DNA of 64,000 nucleotides from Actinomycetaceae bacterium (GTDB lineage Bacteria; Actinomycetota; Actinomycetes; Actinomycetales; Actinomycetaceae): NCBI GenBank assembly GCA_028724905.1, contig JAQYTG010000005.1, positions 62,001 to 126,000 of the forward strand, read 5' to 3'. Shown piece by piece: positions 36,386 to 44,952 of this stretch (position 1 is its first letter; each line of letters starts with the position of its first letter). The notes under the pieces were generated by a model. It saw only the letters and a program-made list of their open reading frames with translations, ran no database searches and was not told where the DNA came from. The position numbers and the translations under genes were made by a program.

Positions 36386-36751
36386 ATGACGACGAATGCT
36401 TTGTATGCTCAGATGGCACTAAACGAACCAGGTGCTCCTGGATATCCCGAGGATCCAGGTGGGCTTGGCACGGAGCCAGTTGGCTCCACGGCTTTGCTGG
36501 AGCGCGAGGAGCAGCAGATTGATCCTGGTGATCACGAGCGCTATGCGCATTATGTGCGCAAAGATCGTGCTATGCGCTCTGCTGTAGAGGGTGGTCCAGT
36601 GGTGGCGCTGTGTGGAAAAGTGTGGACGCCGGTGCGCAACCCAGACCGTTTCCCTATCTGCCCGATCTGCAAAGAGATTTACGACAAGCTCGGTGGCAAC
36701 GGCTCAGGCGCTTGGCCTTTCGGCTCGGGCAAACCCGATCAGCCGCAGTGA
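36386..36751 (+). CDS. DUF3039 family protein
   Basis: A 121-aa protein of an actinobacterial family of unknown function. The recognisable core is GDHERYAHYVRKDRAM and PVVALCGKVWTPVRNPDRFPICPICKEIYD (quoted in part: VVALCGKVWTP, CPICKEIY). The Cys of ALCG together with CPIC probably bind zinc as a small ribbon. The start at 36386 is favoured by the TACACT hexamer; the ORF-track GTG at 36350 overlaps the promoter. The gene is convergent with the phosphodiesterase gene downstream. Confidence 0.88.
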   Translation: MTTNALYAQMALNEPGAPGYPEDPGGLGTEPVGSTALLEREEQQIDPGDHERYAHYVRKDRAMRSAVEGGPVVALCGKVWTPVRNPDRFPICPICKEIYDKLGGNGSGAWPFGSGKPDQPQ

Positions 36752-36868
36752 GGCAAACTCGATCAGCCGTAGTGGTGGCGAGCACTGCAGTGACGGCGGG
36801 CACTCATGCCTCGCAGTAGCAGCGCCTAGCACTCACGCACTCACGCCAACTAAGCTGCGAGATTGGCG

Positions 36869-37672
36869 TCACACCTCAAATACCTCGCCTGGACGCACAG
36901 CCGCCACTGGCCCGTCAAAGACGCTGCGCGCATCTCGCACATTGGTGGTAGCGTCCGTCCACGGCTGTAAATGCGTCAGCAGCAGCCGCTTGGCGTGGGC
37001 ATCCCGCGCCAATTCTCCGGCCCGTAAGCCCGTCATGTGGATACCCCGCGCGGTATCGCGCCCCTCTTCAAAGGCCGCTTCGCTCAGCAGCGCATCAGCT
37101 TCGTGTGCTGCCTGTACTTCGCTCTCACAGTAGTCGGTGTCGCCAGTGTACGTTATCACCGCCAGATCCCCATCGCCGCGCTCTGACGGCCCCGTTATCC
37201 GCACACCGAGAGCTGGCACCGTGTGCAACGCCTGAAAAAACTCGATCTGCATCGGGCCGATACGCACCGCATCTCCTGCGCGAACACGGCGAAAATCAAA
37301 TTCGCTGGCGTATGTCTCATCCTCGGCGTCACCGGAGATGCCGCGCGTGCGCAGCGCTCCATCTCCAGGAGAAAAGACCGGAATCTGGGAGAGCGCCCCC
37401 TCGGGGTACCAGCGCCGATACACCTGCATTCCGACGATATCGACGCAGTGATCCGCGTGCAGATGGCTCATCACCATAGCGTCGATCATCGCCGGATCAG
37501 CATAGTTGAGTAGCTGCCCCATTGCTCCTGCTCCGAAATCAACGGTCACGCTCCACGTGCGCTCTAGGCCGCCCAGTTTCGGATCTGGCCCCATTGCCTG
37601 CACCAGATAACTTGAAGCGGCACTATCGCGTCCACTCATGGAGCCTGCACATCCAATAATCGTGAGTTTCAT
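36869..37672 (-). CDS. MBL-fold phosphodiesterase, Rv1339 family
   Basis: A 267-aa metallo-beta-lactamase-fold hydrolase. The metal motif is [10 protein letters not shown] near residue 79, with YTGDTDY and TGLRAGELA plus LLLTHLQPW supplying later ligands. In mycobacteria the same gene (Rv1339) lies between murI and rph and has been reported to hydrolyse cyclic AMP. Here its ATG overlaps the murI stop (ATGA), so it is translated with murI, while rph lies further on beyond pncB. Substrate in this organism is inferred only from family and order. Confidence 0.88.
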   Translation of the reverse strand: MKLTIIGCAGSMSGRDSAASSYLVQAMGPDPKLGGLERTWSVTVDFGAGAMGQLLNYADPAMIDAMVMSHLHADHCVDIVGMQVYRRWYPEGALSQIPVFSPGDGALRTRGISGDAEDETYASEFDFRRVRAGDAVRIGPMQIEFFQALHTVPALGVRITGPSERGDGDLAVITYTGDTDYCESEVQAAHEADALLSEAAFEEGRDTARGIHMTGLRAGELARDAHAKRLLLTHLQPWTDATTNVRDARSVFDGPVAAVRPGEVFEV

Positions 37673-38640
37673 GGGCGCTCGCCGCCTTTCGTCAGATCGC
37701 TGCTCGCGAGGTCTTTATTCGCCAGATTGCCGCTCACTCGGCCATCGTTTACATCTTTGGGCAGGCTGCCGTGTGTGCTGTTTGCTAGATTTGCGTCTGC
37801 TTGGCCTTTATCCGCTACGTCTTTGTGTACCAAGTCGCTCTCTCGCCTCGCCACGCTCACCTCGGGGCCGAGGAATCGGCGAGCGAGCTTTCCGAAGGAT
37901 TCCACATCACCAGTGGCATAGAAAGAATAGACCGGATCTCCTTGGCTACGCTCTCGCGCTAATCCGCCATCGAGTAAGACGCTATACACGTCTTGCGCCG
38001 TCTGCGCTGCAGAGGAGACAAGCGTCACGCCGTCCCCCATCACGTAGTGGATGACGCCAGTGAGCAGCGGATAGTGGGTACACCCAAGCACCAGAGTATC
38101 CACTCCCGCCTCGCGTACTGGTTCGAGGTACTGACGAGCAACAGCCAGCAGCTCCGGACCATCGGTGACGCCGTTTTCTACGAACTCCACAAACCTCGGG
38201 CACGCCTGCATCGTCAGCTCTAGATGTGGCGCTGCGGCGAAAGCATCACGGTACGCCCCCGAGGAGATAGTAGCCTGAGTGCCAATGACCCCGATTTTTC
38301 CATTGCGCGTGGCTTGCACTGCATGGCGTACGGCTGGTTGGATCACTTCCACCACCGGAATGCCGCGTCCAAGCGTATAGCGCTCGCGGGCATCCCGAAG
38401 CACTGCAGCCGAAGCCGTATTGCAGGCAATCACGAGCATTTTCACGCCTGAATCCACCAGATCGTCCATCACTGATAGCGCGAGCTCCCGCACCAATGCA
38501 ATCGGTTGAGAACCGTACGGGGTATGTGCCGTATCGCCAATGTATGTGATCGATTCGTGAGGTAATTGGTCGATGATGGCGCGCGCCACCGTGAGCCCGC
38601 CAAGACCTGAATCGAAAACCCCGATAGGCGAATTATTCAT
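37669..38640 (-). CDS. murI: Glutamate racemase with repetitive C-terminal tail
   Basis: Supplies D-glutamate for peptidoglycan. The two catalytic Cys lie in ACNTAS (about 73) and GCTHYPLL (about 187), and the N-terminal [13 protein letters not shown] is standard. The start at 38640 (323 aa) is supported by a TAAAAT hexamer 7 nt upstream; the long ORF-track extension is not homologous. After about residue 266 there is a tail of around 55 residues rich in Asp, Asn, Leu and Ala with loose repeats ([18 protein letters not shown]). This tail is not part of known racemases. Confidence 0.94.
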   Translation of the reverse strand: MNNSPIGVFDSGLGGLTVARAIIDQLPHESITYIGDTAHTPYGSQPIALVRELALSVMDDLVDSGVKMLVIACNTASAAVLRDARERYTLGRGIPVVEVIQPAVRHAVQATRNGKIGVIGTQATISSGAYRDAFAAAPHLELTMQACPRFVEFVENGVTDGPELLAVARQYLEPVREAGVDTLVLGCTHYPLLTGVIHYVMGDGVTLVSSAAQTAQDVYSVLLDGGLARERSQGDPVYSFYATGDVESFGKLARRFLGPEVSVARRESDLVHKDVADKGQADANLANSTHGSLPKDVNDGRVSGNLANKDLASSDLTKGGERP

Positions 38641-38647
38641 GTGCACT

Positions 38648-38653
38648 ATTTTA
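38648..38653 (-). promoter_or_regulatory. -10-like hexamer for leaderless murI
   Basis: On the minus strand TAAAAT lies 7 nt before the murI ATG at 38640. There is no ribosome binding site. Confidence 0.55.
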
Positions 38654-39127
38654 CTGGCTTTTGCGAGCGCAGAGGCCACTGCGAGGGAGCTATCCCCGTG
38701 AGGATGCCCACGCGATCCGGAGCCGACGTCCATCGCGGCCTTGATTCCATACTGGCTCGCGGCGTCGCGCGGGTTGGCGTGGCGTCGCGCACAGCGGTTG
38801 CTCTCGGCTCTGTGCCCGTGGCCGTTCTCTGCGGCTCGATGTTGCTCTCGGCTCTGCGCCCCTGGCCGTCCCATGCCATGTCGATGTTGGCGTGGTATTA
38901 CACAGCCGATTCCATCCGAGGCTCTCGGGCTAAGGATGCTCTGTGTGTCGTTACGCTTGTAGCTAGCTGTATTTCATACCCGTCTCATACTTCGCCTGCA
39001 TCGCAGCAGCTCCTGCGCTGTCTGACGTCACGCACAATGGCTGCCCTCATGCAGGGCTTTCATTGCCTGTTTGCCCACATTGTGCACCAAAGGAAGAGCA
39101 ACCGTAGCCCGCGAAGCGTGCATGAGC
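38654..39127. other. murI-pncB divergent gap
   Basis: About 470 bp with no recognised gene. Copies of gttgctctcggctctg(t/c)gccc(g/c)tggccgt lie at 38797-38825 and 38841-38869 (29 bp, two mismatches), and ggcgtcgcgc occurs twice at 38761 and 38781. The 181-aa ORF 38641-39186 translates these repeats and overlaps pncB, so I reject it. Confidence 0.5.
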
Positions 39128-39133
39128 TACCGT
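39128..39133 (+). promoter_or_regulatory. -10-like hexamer for leaderless pncB
   Basis: TACCGT lies 6 nt before ATG 39140, and no ribosome binding site is present. The match to TANNNT is weaker than at other genes. Confidence 0.35.
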
Positions 39134-39139
39134 TGATAT

Positions 39140-40501
39140 ATGGCAACAACATTAAATACATCGGCATTGCTCACCGATATGTATGAGCTCACTATGATTG
39201 AGTCTGCCCTTAAATCCGGCACGGCAGGGCGCAAGTCCGTTTTTGAACTCTTTGCCCGTCGATTGCCTGGAAACCGCCGATACGGCGTCGTAGCTGGTAC
39301 GGCGCGCGCTCTGGAGGCCGTGGAGAATTTTCATTTTGGAGCAGATGAGATTGATTATCTGCGCAGCGCTCACGTGGTAGATGATGAGACACTCGAATGG
39401 TTGAGCAACTACCGTTTTAGTGGTGATATTTACGGCTACCCCGAGGGGGAGTGCTATTTCCCAGGTTCCCCTATTCTCACCGTCGTGGGTACCTTTGCCG
39501 AAGCGGTCATCCTGGAGACGGTGCTGCTTTCTATCCTCAACTACGATTCTGCCGTTGCTACAGCAGCTTCGCGTATGACTATTGCCGCCCACGATCGCCC
39601 TTGCCTGGATATGGGTGCTCGCCGCACGAATGAAATGAGCGCTATTGCTGCTTCCCGTGCATCTGTGATTGGCGGGTTTGTGGGCACCTCGAATCTCGAA
39701 GCGGCTCGCCAGTACGGTATCAAACCCATTGGCACGGCAGCCCATTCATTCACTCTGGTACACGACACTGAAGAAGATGCTTTCCGAGCTCAAATCGCCA
39801 CCATGGGCCCAGGCACGACGCTGCTTGTGGATACCTTTAACATCCCCAACGGCGTAGAGCTCGCCGTCAAGATGGCACGCGAAGCTGGCGGGGAACTCGG
39901 AGCTGTGCGTCTCGACTCGGGCGATCTTGTAGCTCAGGCGTTCAAGGTGCGTGAACAGCTCAACGGCCTTGGCGCCACGACTACGAAGATCACCGTGACG
40001 AACGATCTCGACGAATACGCCATTGCCGCTCTCAACGCCGCTCCTGTGGATTCTTACGGAGTGGGAACGAAGTTGGTCACCGGCTCTGGCCATGCCACCG
40101 CAGAGATGGTGTATAAGCTGGTGGAACGCGAGGGATCTGACGGCAAGATGCATGAAGTGGCGAAGAAGAGCGCCGAGAAAAACTCTGTGGGTGGCTTAAA
40201 AGTGGCTGGCCGCACGCACGACGAGACTGGCCGCGCAGCCGAAGAAATCATCGTTTCGGCCGAGAGCTGGGAGCAGGGGATTGCCTATCTTGAAGCTCAT
40301 GGCGCCCGCCCGTTGCAGGTCAAACTCATTGACGGTGGCGTGGTCAATACGCAACACACTGATGCAGGGGCACTTGCTCGGGCTGCAGAGCGGCACCGCA
40401 ACGCCCGCGCTGCTTTGCCATACTCTGCGTGGCGTCTTTCCGAGGGTGAGCCTGGGCTTCCCACCCGAATGGTAGACATTTTTGAGGGTGACGACCACTG
40501 A
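39140..40501 (+). CDS. pncB: Nicotinate phosphoribosyltransferase
   Basis: Salvages nicotinate to nicotinate mononucleotide for NAD synthesis; 453 aa. Family features include LLTDMYELTMIESAL at the N-terminus, FELFARRLPGNRRYGVVAG, a GTSNLEAARQYGI strand with the following GTAAHSF (catalytic His), and VRLDSGDL at the phosphate site. It interrupts the murI/Rv1339-like to rph gene order known from mycobacteria, and reads toward rph. Confidence 0.95.
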   Translation: MATTLNTSALLTDMYELTMIESALKSGTAGRKSVFELFARRLPGNRRYGVVAGTARALEAVENFHFGADEIDYLRSAHVVDDETLEWLSNYRFSGDIYGYPEGECYFPGSPILTVVGTFAEAVILETVLLSILNYDSAVATAASRMTIAAHDRPCLDMGARRTNEMSAIAASRASVIGGFVGTSNLEAARQYGIKPIGTAAHSFTLVHDTEEDAFRAQIATMGPGTTLLVDTFNIPNGVELAVKMAREAGGELGAVRLDSGDLVAQAFKVREQLNGLGATTTKITVTNDLDEYAIAALNAAPVDSYGVGTKLVTGSGHATAEMVYKLVEREGSDGKMHEVAKKSAEKNSVGGLKVAGRTHDETGRAAEEIIVSAESWEQGIAYLEAHGARPLQVKLIDGGVVNTQHTDAGALARAAERHRNARAALPYSAWRLSEGEPGLPTRMVDIFEGDDH

Positions 40502-40764
40502 GGGAGTCTTAGCGGCCAGCGATTGGTGGGTGCTTGAGGAGCCAACGTTGGGCGTGATGACGACCAACGAGGGGTCTCGGCGGCAAACGATAGCTGGCAT
40601 AGTGGAGAACGGCGTGCTGGCTGGCTTCCCGATGGTGTGAGGGACTCTGGGCGGCCAACGACAGCTGGTACAGCTTGGAGCTAGGCACAGTGCGAGGGGC
40701 GCCCAAAGTGTGAGGGGTGCCCAAAGAAAACTCGCGGGCGGATGGCGTGCGCAGGCACTCGGCG
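40502..40764. other. pncB-rph spacer with repeated words
   Basis: gagggactctgggcggccaacgacagctgg and earlier gagtcttagcggccagcgattgg are imperfect copies, and gtgcgaggggcgcccaaa is followed at once by gtgtgaggggtgcccaaa (40689-40726). No gene seen. Confidence 0.5.
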
Positions 40765-40770
40765 TACACT
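40765..40770 (+). promoter_or_regulatory. -10-like hexamer for leaderless rph
   Basis: TACACT lies 6 nt before ATG 40777. This fixes the start at MATKENFV rather than the ORF-track codon at 40717. Confidence 0.6.
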
Positions 40771-40776
40771 GGCACT

Positions 40777-41526
40777 ATGGCTACAAAGGAAAATTTTGTG
40801 CGCGCAGATGGCCGCTCCAGCAGCGAGCTGCGCCCTGTAAGTATTCAGCGTCATTATTTCCAGCACGGCGAGGGCAGTGTGCTGGTGAGTTTCGGGCAGA
40901 CGACGGTGCTGTGCGTTGCCAGTTTCACGGAGGGGGTGCCCCGCTGGCGAAAAGATTCTGGTTTGGGTTGGGTCACGGGAGAGTACGCGATGCTGCCGCG
41001 TGCCACTGATACCCGTAATCAGCGCGAATCCGTGAAAGGCAAGGTAAGCGGGCGCACGCAGGAGATTTCTCGGCTTCTCGGACGTTCACTGCGAGCCGTC
41101 GTGGATCTTGCCGCGCTCGGAGAAAATACGATCGTGCTCGATTGCGACGTGCTGCAGGCAGATGGGGGTACTCGTACCGCTGCTATCACGGGGGCTTATG
41201 TGGCGCTCGCAGATGCCGTGAAGTGGGGGATTGAGCGCGGTTTCGTGACGCCGAGGGCGGGCAGGCCGGTGCTGAAAGACTCTGTGAGTGCTATCTCGGT
41301 GGGTATTATCGACGGCGTACCATGCTTGGATTTGCCGTATGAGGAAGATTCTCGCGCTGAAACGGATATGAACGTGGTGATGACGGGATCTGGGATGTTC
41401 GTTGAAGTACAAGGGACTGCGGAGGGAGAGCCATTTGACCGTGCAGAGTTGGGGATCTTGCTCGATTTAGCCGTCAAAGGCAATACGGAACTCGCTCAGA
41501 TTCAACGTGAGGTGCTAGGAGCATGA
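40777..41526 (+). CDS. rph: Ribonuclease PH
   Basis: Phosphorolytic 3'-5' exonuclease that trims tRNA precursors; 249 aa. [15 protein letters not shown] opens the fold, [17 protein letters not shown] is the RNA-binding segment, and [24 protein letters not shown] with [19 protein letters not shown] completes the phosphate-binding and core regions (only parts quoted: [29 protein letters not shown]). It overlaps rdgB by ATGA, an arrangement conserved widely in bacteria. Confidence 0.96.
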   Translation: MATKENFVRADGRSSSELRPVSIQRHYFQHGEGSVLVSFGQTTVLCVASFTEGVPRWRKDSGLGWVTGEYAMLPRATDTRNQRESVKGKVSGRTQEISRLLGRSLRAVVDLAALGENTIVLDCDVLQADGGTRTAAITGAYVALADAVKWGIERGFVTPRAGRPVLKDSVSAISVGIIDGVPCLDLPYEEDSRAETDMNVVMTGSGMFVEVQGTAEGEPFDRAELGILLDLAVKGNTELAQIQREVLGA

Positions 41527-42143
41527 CGCCAGCTATTATTTTTGCCACCCGCAATGCTCACAAGTTGCAAGAAGTGCGCTCAATTCTGGCTCGGGAAATT
41601 CCGGAGCTCAATACCGATATGATCGGCTCTGCAGCGCAGCTGGGGCTGGCAGAGCCAGTGGAAGATGGGCTCACATTTGAGCAAAACGCCGCTATTAAAG
41701 CGCATCAGATAGCAGACGCTTTGGGTATCCCCGCATTTGCCGATGATTCAGGGCTGTGCGTGGATGTGCTCGGCGGTGCCCCAGGGATATTTTCAGCGCG
41801 CTGGTGTGGCTGCCACGGAGATGATCGGGCAAACCTGGATGTGCTGTTGGGGCAGCTGGCGGATATTGCTCCTCAGCATCGGCAGGCTCACTTTTCTTGC
41901 GCGGCGGTGCTCGCCGTTCCAGGCCAGCCAGATCATGTGCAGATCGGGCATATATATGGCGTGCTGCGCCGCGAACCTGCTGGCTATGCTGGCTTCGGCT
42001 ATGATCCGATTTTTCAACCCGAGGGCTACCAGATCACGCTCGCGCAGATGGCTCCTGAGCAGAAAAATCTGATCTCTCATCGGCATCAGGCTTTTGCAGC
42101 CTTGGCTCCGGCGATGGCGCGGGTCATCGCACAGCTGACGTAG
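41523..42143 (+). CDS. rdgB: XTP/dITP diphosphatase (non-canonical purine NTP pyrophosphatase)
   Basis: House-cleaning enzyme that removes ITP, dITP and XTP; 206 aa. [16 protein letters not shown] is the N-terminal nucleotide motif; [23 protein letters not shown] gives the metal-binding acidic residues, and [13 protein letters not shown] and SHRHQAF close the site. Its ATG overlaps the rph stop, so translation is coupled. Confidence 0.95.
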   Translation: MTPAIIFATRNAHKLQEVRSILAREIPELNTDMIGSAAQLGLAEPVEDGLTFEQNAAIKAHQIADALGIPAFADDSGLCVDVLGGAPGIFSARWCGCHGDDRANLDVLLGQLADIAPQHRQAHFSCAAVLAVPGQPDHVQIGHIYGVLRREPAGYAGFGYDPIFQPEGYQITLAQMAPEQKNLISHRHQAFAALAPAMARVIAQLT

Positions 42144-42379
42144 CGCAGAAAGTACAGGAAGCGTAGCTGACCGCACTCCTGACGCTGCTGAGGCGACGCG
42201 GCGCTATGGATCGGCGCTGCGGTTCGCTGCTACAAGTCGGCACCGCTACTACTGTCATCACTCGCCGTCACGAACTGCAGCGTATGGCAGTGCAAACGCG
42301 CCTATGACAGTACCCCTAGGCACACTATCCCTAGATGTATGGGGCTGTGCGCCTTACGGCTTTCTGCGCTCCTGCTCAT
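42144..42379. other. Convergent gap rdgB / DUF4916
   Basis: 236 bp without a gene. The ccctagg-type words at 42324 and 42345 and gcgctatggatcggcgctgcgg near 42200 are the only repeats seen. No clear terminator. Confidence 0.35.
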
Positions 42380-42910
42380 CTAGAGTGCTCCTAGGTGTGC
42401 CAGAGCTCGGCGCAAAATTGCTGCATGGCTCGGCGTCATCTCAGCTTGTAGCTGATTAGTGGCCACCTCTGCAGGAGTAAACCACGAGAATTCAACAGCG
42501 TCGGAGGCTGGCGAGGCGTCTCCGGCGATGGGCACGAGATAAGCGAGCGAGACGGCGTGCTGACGTTCGTCATACAGACCGTTCCCAGGCGTGGGGAAAT
42601 ACTCGCCGATGGTAAACGGTATGAGCGAAGCTGGCAGCTGTGGAAGAGCCATGTGCCCGAGATCCTTTTCGATATGTCGGATGAGGGCGTGGTAGATCGA
42701 CTCGTGGAAGAGCACTCTGCCGCTCACAATCGCTCGGGATAGCCCCTCTGCTCCTGCAATCATCAGTAGCCCGATGGCTTCCAGCTCGCCAGAATCGTCG
42801 AGGCGGATCGGCACCACATCAACGTACAAGATCGGCATTTTTCGGCGCACGAAAGCGAGTTCTTCAGGCGATAGCCACGGGCCAATGTCGTCAGATGCCA
42901 CATCATGCAT
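42380..42910 (-). CDS. DUF4916 / Nudix-like protein
   Basis: A 176-aa protein of an actinobacterial family related to Nudix hydrolases: WLSPEELAFVRRKMPILYVDVVPIRLDDSG at the N-terminus (quoted in part: LSPEELAFVRRKMPILYVD) and AVSLAYLVPIAGD plus FSWFTPAEV later. A classical GX5EX7REUXEEXGU Nudix box is not evident; the equivalent stretch is SGRVLFHESIYHALIRHIEKDLG, so catalysis is doubtful. The start at 42910 has CACAAT 6 nt upstream and no ribosome binding site. It diverges from the next gene within 45 bp. Confidence 0.8.
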   Translation of the reverse strand: MHDVASDDIGPWLSPEELAFVRRKMPILYVDVVPIRLDDSGELEAIGLLMIAGAEGLSRAIVSGRVLFHESIYHALIRHIEKDLGHMALPQLPASLIPFTIGEYFPTPGNGLYDERQHAVSLAYLVPIAGDASPASDAVEFSWFTPAEVATNQLQAEMTPSHAAILRRALAHLGAL

Positions 42911-42916
42911 ACTCTG

Positions 42917-42949
42917 ATTGTGCCAGCTTTCGTGCAGATGTGGGAGAAT
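42917..42949. promoter_or_regulatory. Back-to-back leaderless promoters
   Basis: On the minus strand CACAAT (plus 42917-42922) lies 6 nt before the DUF4916 ATG. On the plus strand GAGAAT (42944-42949) lies 6 nt before ATG 42956. The two start codons are only 45 bp apart, so the -35 regions must overlap or interlock. Confidence 0.5.
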
Positions 42950-42955
42950 CAAACT

Positions 42956-43276
42956 ATGCGGAAATTCGAGCAGCCAATGATGATCCTGTGCGTGGCCTAT
43001 GCAATAATGATGGCCGTCTTGGGCTGGCGTACGCCGATACTCCTCGGCGGCAATATAACGGCTGTGATGATCTGTACGATCGCTAGTGTATTCTTAGTGC
43101 TTACCTTGGTGAGCTGGTGGAAGCGCAAACTTATATGGGTGGCAGCAGGGGAGATGGGGTGTGCGATCCTGTTTCCCACCGCTTATGGGATGACGCCGAT
43201 GGTCATCGGGTTTGTGATTTTTATGCTGTCGGTGGGGCTGCGGATTTTTGAGATGATCGAAGGTGAGGACGGCTAG
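42956..43276 (+). CDS. Small hydrophobic membrane protein, function unknown
   Basis: A 106-aa protein with three to four membrane segments: MMILCVAYAIMMAVLGW, ITAVMICTIASVFLVLTLVSW, LIWVAAGEMGCAILF and MVIGFVIFMLSVGLRIF. It ends in MIEGEDG. I recognise no family. The start is set by the GAGAAT hexamer; ORF-track ATG 42905 lies inside the opposite gene's promoter. Confidence 0.7.
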   Translation: MRKFEQPMMILCVAYAIMMAVLGWRTPILLGGNITAVMICTIASVFLVLTLVSWWKRKLIWVAAGEMGCAILFPTAYGMTPMVIGFVIFMLSVGLRIFEMIEGEDG

Positions 43277-43347
43277 CAGCACAGAGGTGTATAACGGCAT
43301 AAGAGGGATATACCCAAGCGGGTATACCCGTAGCATAAGGAGAGAAA

Positions 43348-43836
43348 ATGGCTGAAACGATCAGACTGAGCGTGGGAGATAGGGCTCCGGATTTTGAGCT
43401 TCCCGTGGCTTTTGGCGGCACGGTACAACTATCTCAAGCACTTCAGGAAGCGGACAAAGGGGTGGTGGTGTACTTCTACCCACGAGCGATGACTCCAGGC
43501 TGCACGACTGAGGCCTGCGATTTTAGGGACTCGGAAAACTCGCTGCGCGCAGCGGGATATACCGTGATCGGGATTTCGCCAGATCCAGTGGCGCGGCTAG
43601 AAAAATTCGTGGATAAAGAGTCGCTCAATTTTCCGCTCGCTTCCGATGAGGAGCGAGCCGTGATGGTGAGCTATGGGGCTTTTGGCGAGAAAAAGAACTA
43701 TGGCAAAGTAGTGCAAGGCGTGATTCGTTCTACATTTGTGGTGGCTAAAGATGGCACGGTCGCCAGCGCTCACTACGCCGTCAAAGCTACTGGGCACGTG
43801 GCGCGGCTGCGTAAAGAGCTGGGGATTAATGCCTGA
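43348..43836 (+). CDS. bcp: Thiol peroxidase of the BCP/PrxQ family
   Basis: Peroxiredoxin that reduces hydroperoxides using thioredoxin; 162 aa. The active site TPGCTTEACDF carries the peroxidatic Cys and a resolving Cys five residues later, the atypical two-Cys arrangement of PrxQ. GDRAPDFELP opens the fold and VIRSTFVVAKDGTV closes it. AAGGAG lies 6 nt before the ATG. The leader contains gggatatacccaagcgggtataccc, a small self-complementary stretch. Confidence 0.94.
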   Translation: MAETIRLSVGDRAPDFELPVAFGGTVQLSQALQEADKGVVVYFYPRAMTPGCTTEACDFRDSENSLRAAGYTVIGISPDPVARLEKFVDKESLNFPLASDEERAVMVSYGAFGEKKNYGKVVQGVIRSTFVVAKDGTVASAHYAVKATGHVARLRKELGINA

Positions 43837-43941
43837 TAAGGCTCGGTAGAGTTGATGAGTGTTGCGTGACGCCGTTGGGATACGTTGAGACTACGCACAT
43901 TTTTGTTTACGTGCAGATAGCCGCTAGGCTTGTAGCTGCGC

Positions 43942-44023
<82 letters not shown>

Positions 44024-44025
44024 CT

Positions 44026-44066
44026 AGTTGTGCCGGAGAAACCCTTTGGGTTTCTCCGGCACAACT
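44026..44066. terminator. Perfect 19-bp hairpin after tRNA-Leu
   Basis: AGTTGTGCCGGAGAAACCC and GGGTTTCTCCGGCACAACT pair without mismatch around a TTT loop, starting 2 bp after the tRNA. No T-run follows. It may stop tRNA transcription or guide 3' processing. Confidence 0.75.
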
Positions 44067-44112
44067 GTGTAATTCGGTGGACTCGGACCTGTGAGGGCTG
44101 AGCTGGTTGTGG

Positions 44113-44135
44113 AAATGCTCCGGTGGAGCATTTTT
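44113..44135 (+). terminator. Rho-independent terminator
   Basis: AAATGCTCC-GGT-GGAGCATTT is a perfect 9-bp stem followed by tttc, with five T in total at its 3' edge. It is the best intrinsic terminator in the window and lies between the tRNA and the pilus genes. Confidence 0.75.
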
Positions 44136-44191
44136 CTGGCTCAGTCGTGAAGCAGCTGTGCTGCGAGCGGGGCGGCGGTGTAGCCGGCGCG

Positions 44192-44211
44192 CGAGTCCCC
44201 TCTCGAATACT
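44192..44211 (+). repeat. Copy of the tRNA-Leu 3' end (att-like)
   Basis: cgagtcccctctcgaatact matches the tRNA 3' end at 44006-44025 at 19 of 20 positions, in direct orientation and 186 bp downstream. Such duplications mark integration sites. No integrase gene is in the window. Confidence 0.7.
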
Positions 44212-44215
44212 GAAC

Positions 44216-44952
44216 AGATATTACTGAGTAGATATTATTGATGAGCAAGTATTGGTGAACGCCCTTGTGAGCGCCAAGGTCACGTATTATCAAGCACTGG
44301 CAACCAGATGCCGCGATCGGGTAGCAGGAGCTGCTGTGGATGCAAGGTTGCTGGCTGATGGTCATGTCGCCATTCACCTCAGTATTTTCTCCTAGTTTTG
44401 GTACCTACGCGCCTGTGAGTCGCTGTGCTTTTTGTGCTTCGCGCTGTGTGTCACTGTGCTTTTATGTTTGGACGCTCATGGCTCATCGTGTTCCTATTCG
44501 ATTGCTGCGAGGGTGCACTCATACTATTTCCTAACTATTTTCACTAAAAGTGATGAGAGTCACAGCGAAAAATTAATGGGCGCAAATCTGGCAAGCTCGC
44601 AAGTTTTGTTAGTAATTATTTAATGTAAAAAATAATCCGAGTAAAAACGAATAATTAAAGAAATGTATAAATAGGACTCTAGTCCTATAGGTTGCGGGGG
44701 GGGGTGATTTACTTTTCATAAAAGGCTGAGCGCAAATAAATGTAAAAAATATTTGTGCGTCGTCGTTGTACTTCGTTGTGCATCGCGTGTGCGTGCGCAT
44801 TGTGCGTCGCGTACGCCGTGTGTTGCCTGGCAACGTGAGCTTACCCGAGACGTCCATCTCGGGTAACGAGTGTTGCGCCGGTGGTGTGCGAGCGGCGAAA
44901 CCGGCAACGAGTACGACGGTGAGAACGAGAGCGAAGGGGGGGGCAGGCACTG
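44216..44952 (+). promoter_or_regulatory. Long upstream region of the pilus operon with poly-G tracts
   Basis: No gene. From 44520 to 44680 the sequence is A+T rich and includes tataaat (44666-44672), overlapping the near-palindrome ATAGGACT-CT-AGTCCTAT (44671-44688), a likely promoter/operator. A run of nine G lies at 44696-44704 and a run of eight G at 44936-44943, the latter 9 nt before the tip-pilin ATG, where it may be part of the ribosome binding site. gatattactgagtagatattattgatgag is a short repeat near 44217. Confidence 0.55.

Noticed and set aside
38641-39186. 181-aa plus-strand ORF before pncB
   Set aside because: It overlaps the pncB start, translates a 29-bp repeat and the murI promoter, and has no family resemblance.
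42380-42910. Active Nudix hydrolase
   Set aside because: The catalytic Nudix box is not intact; only a distant fold relation is claimed.
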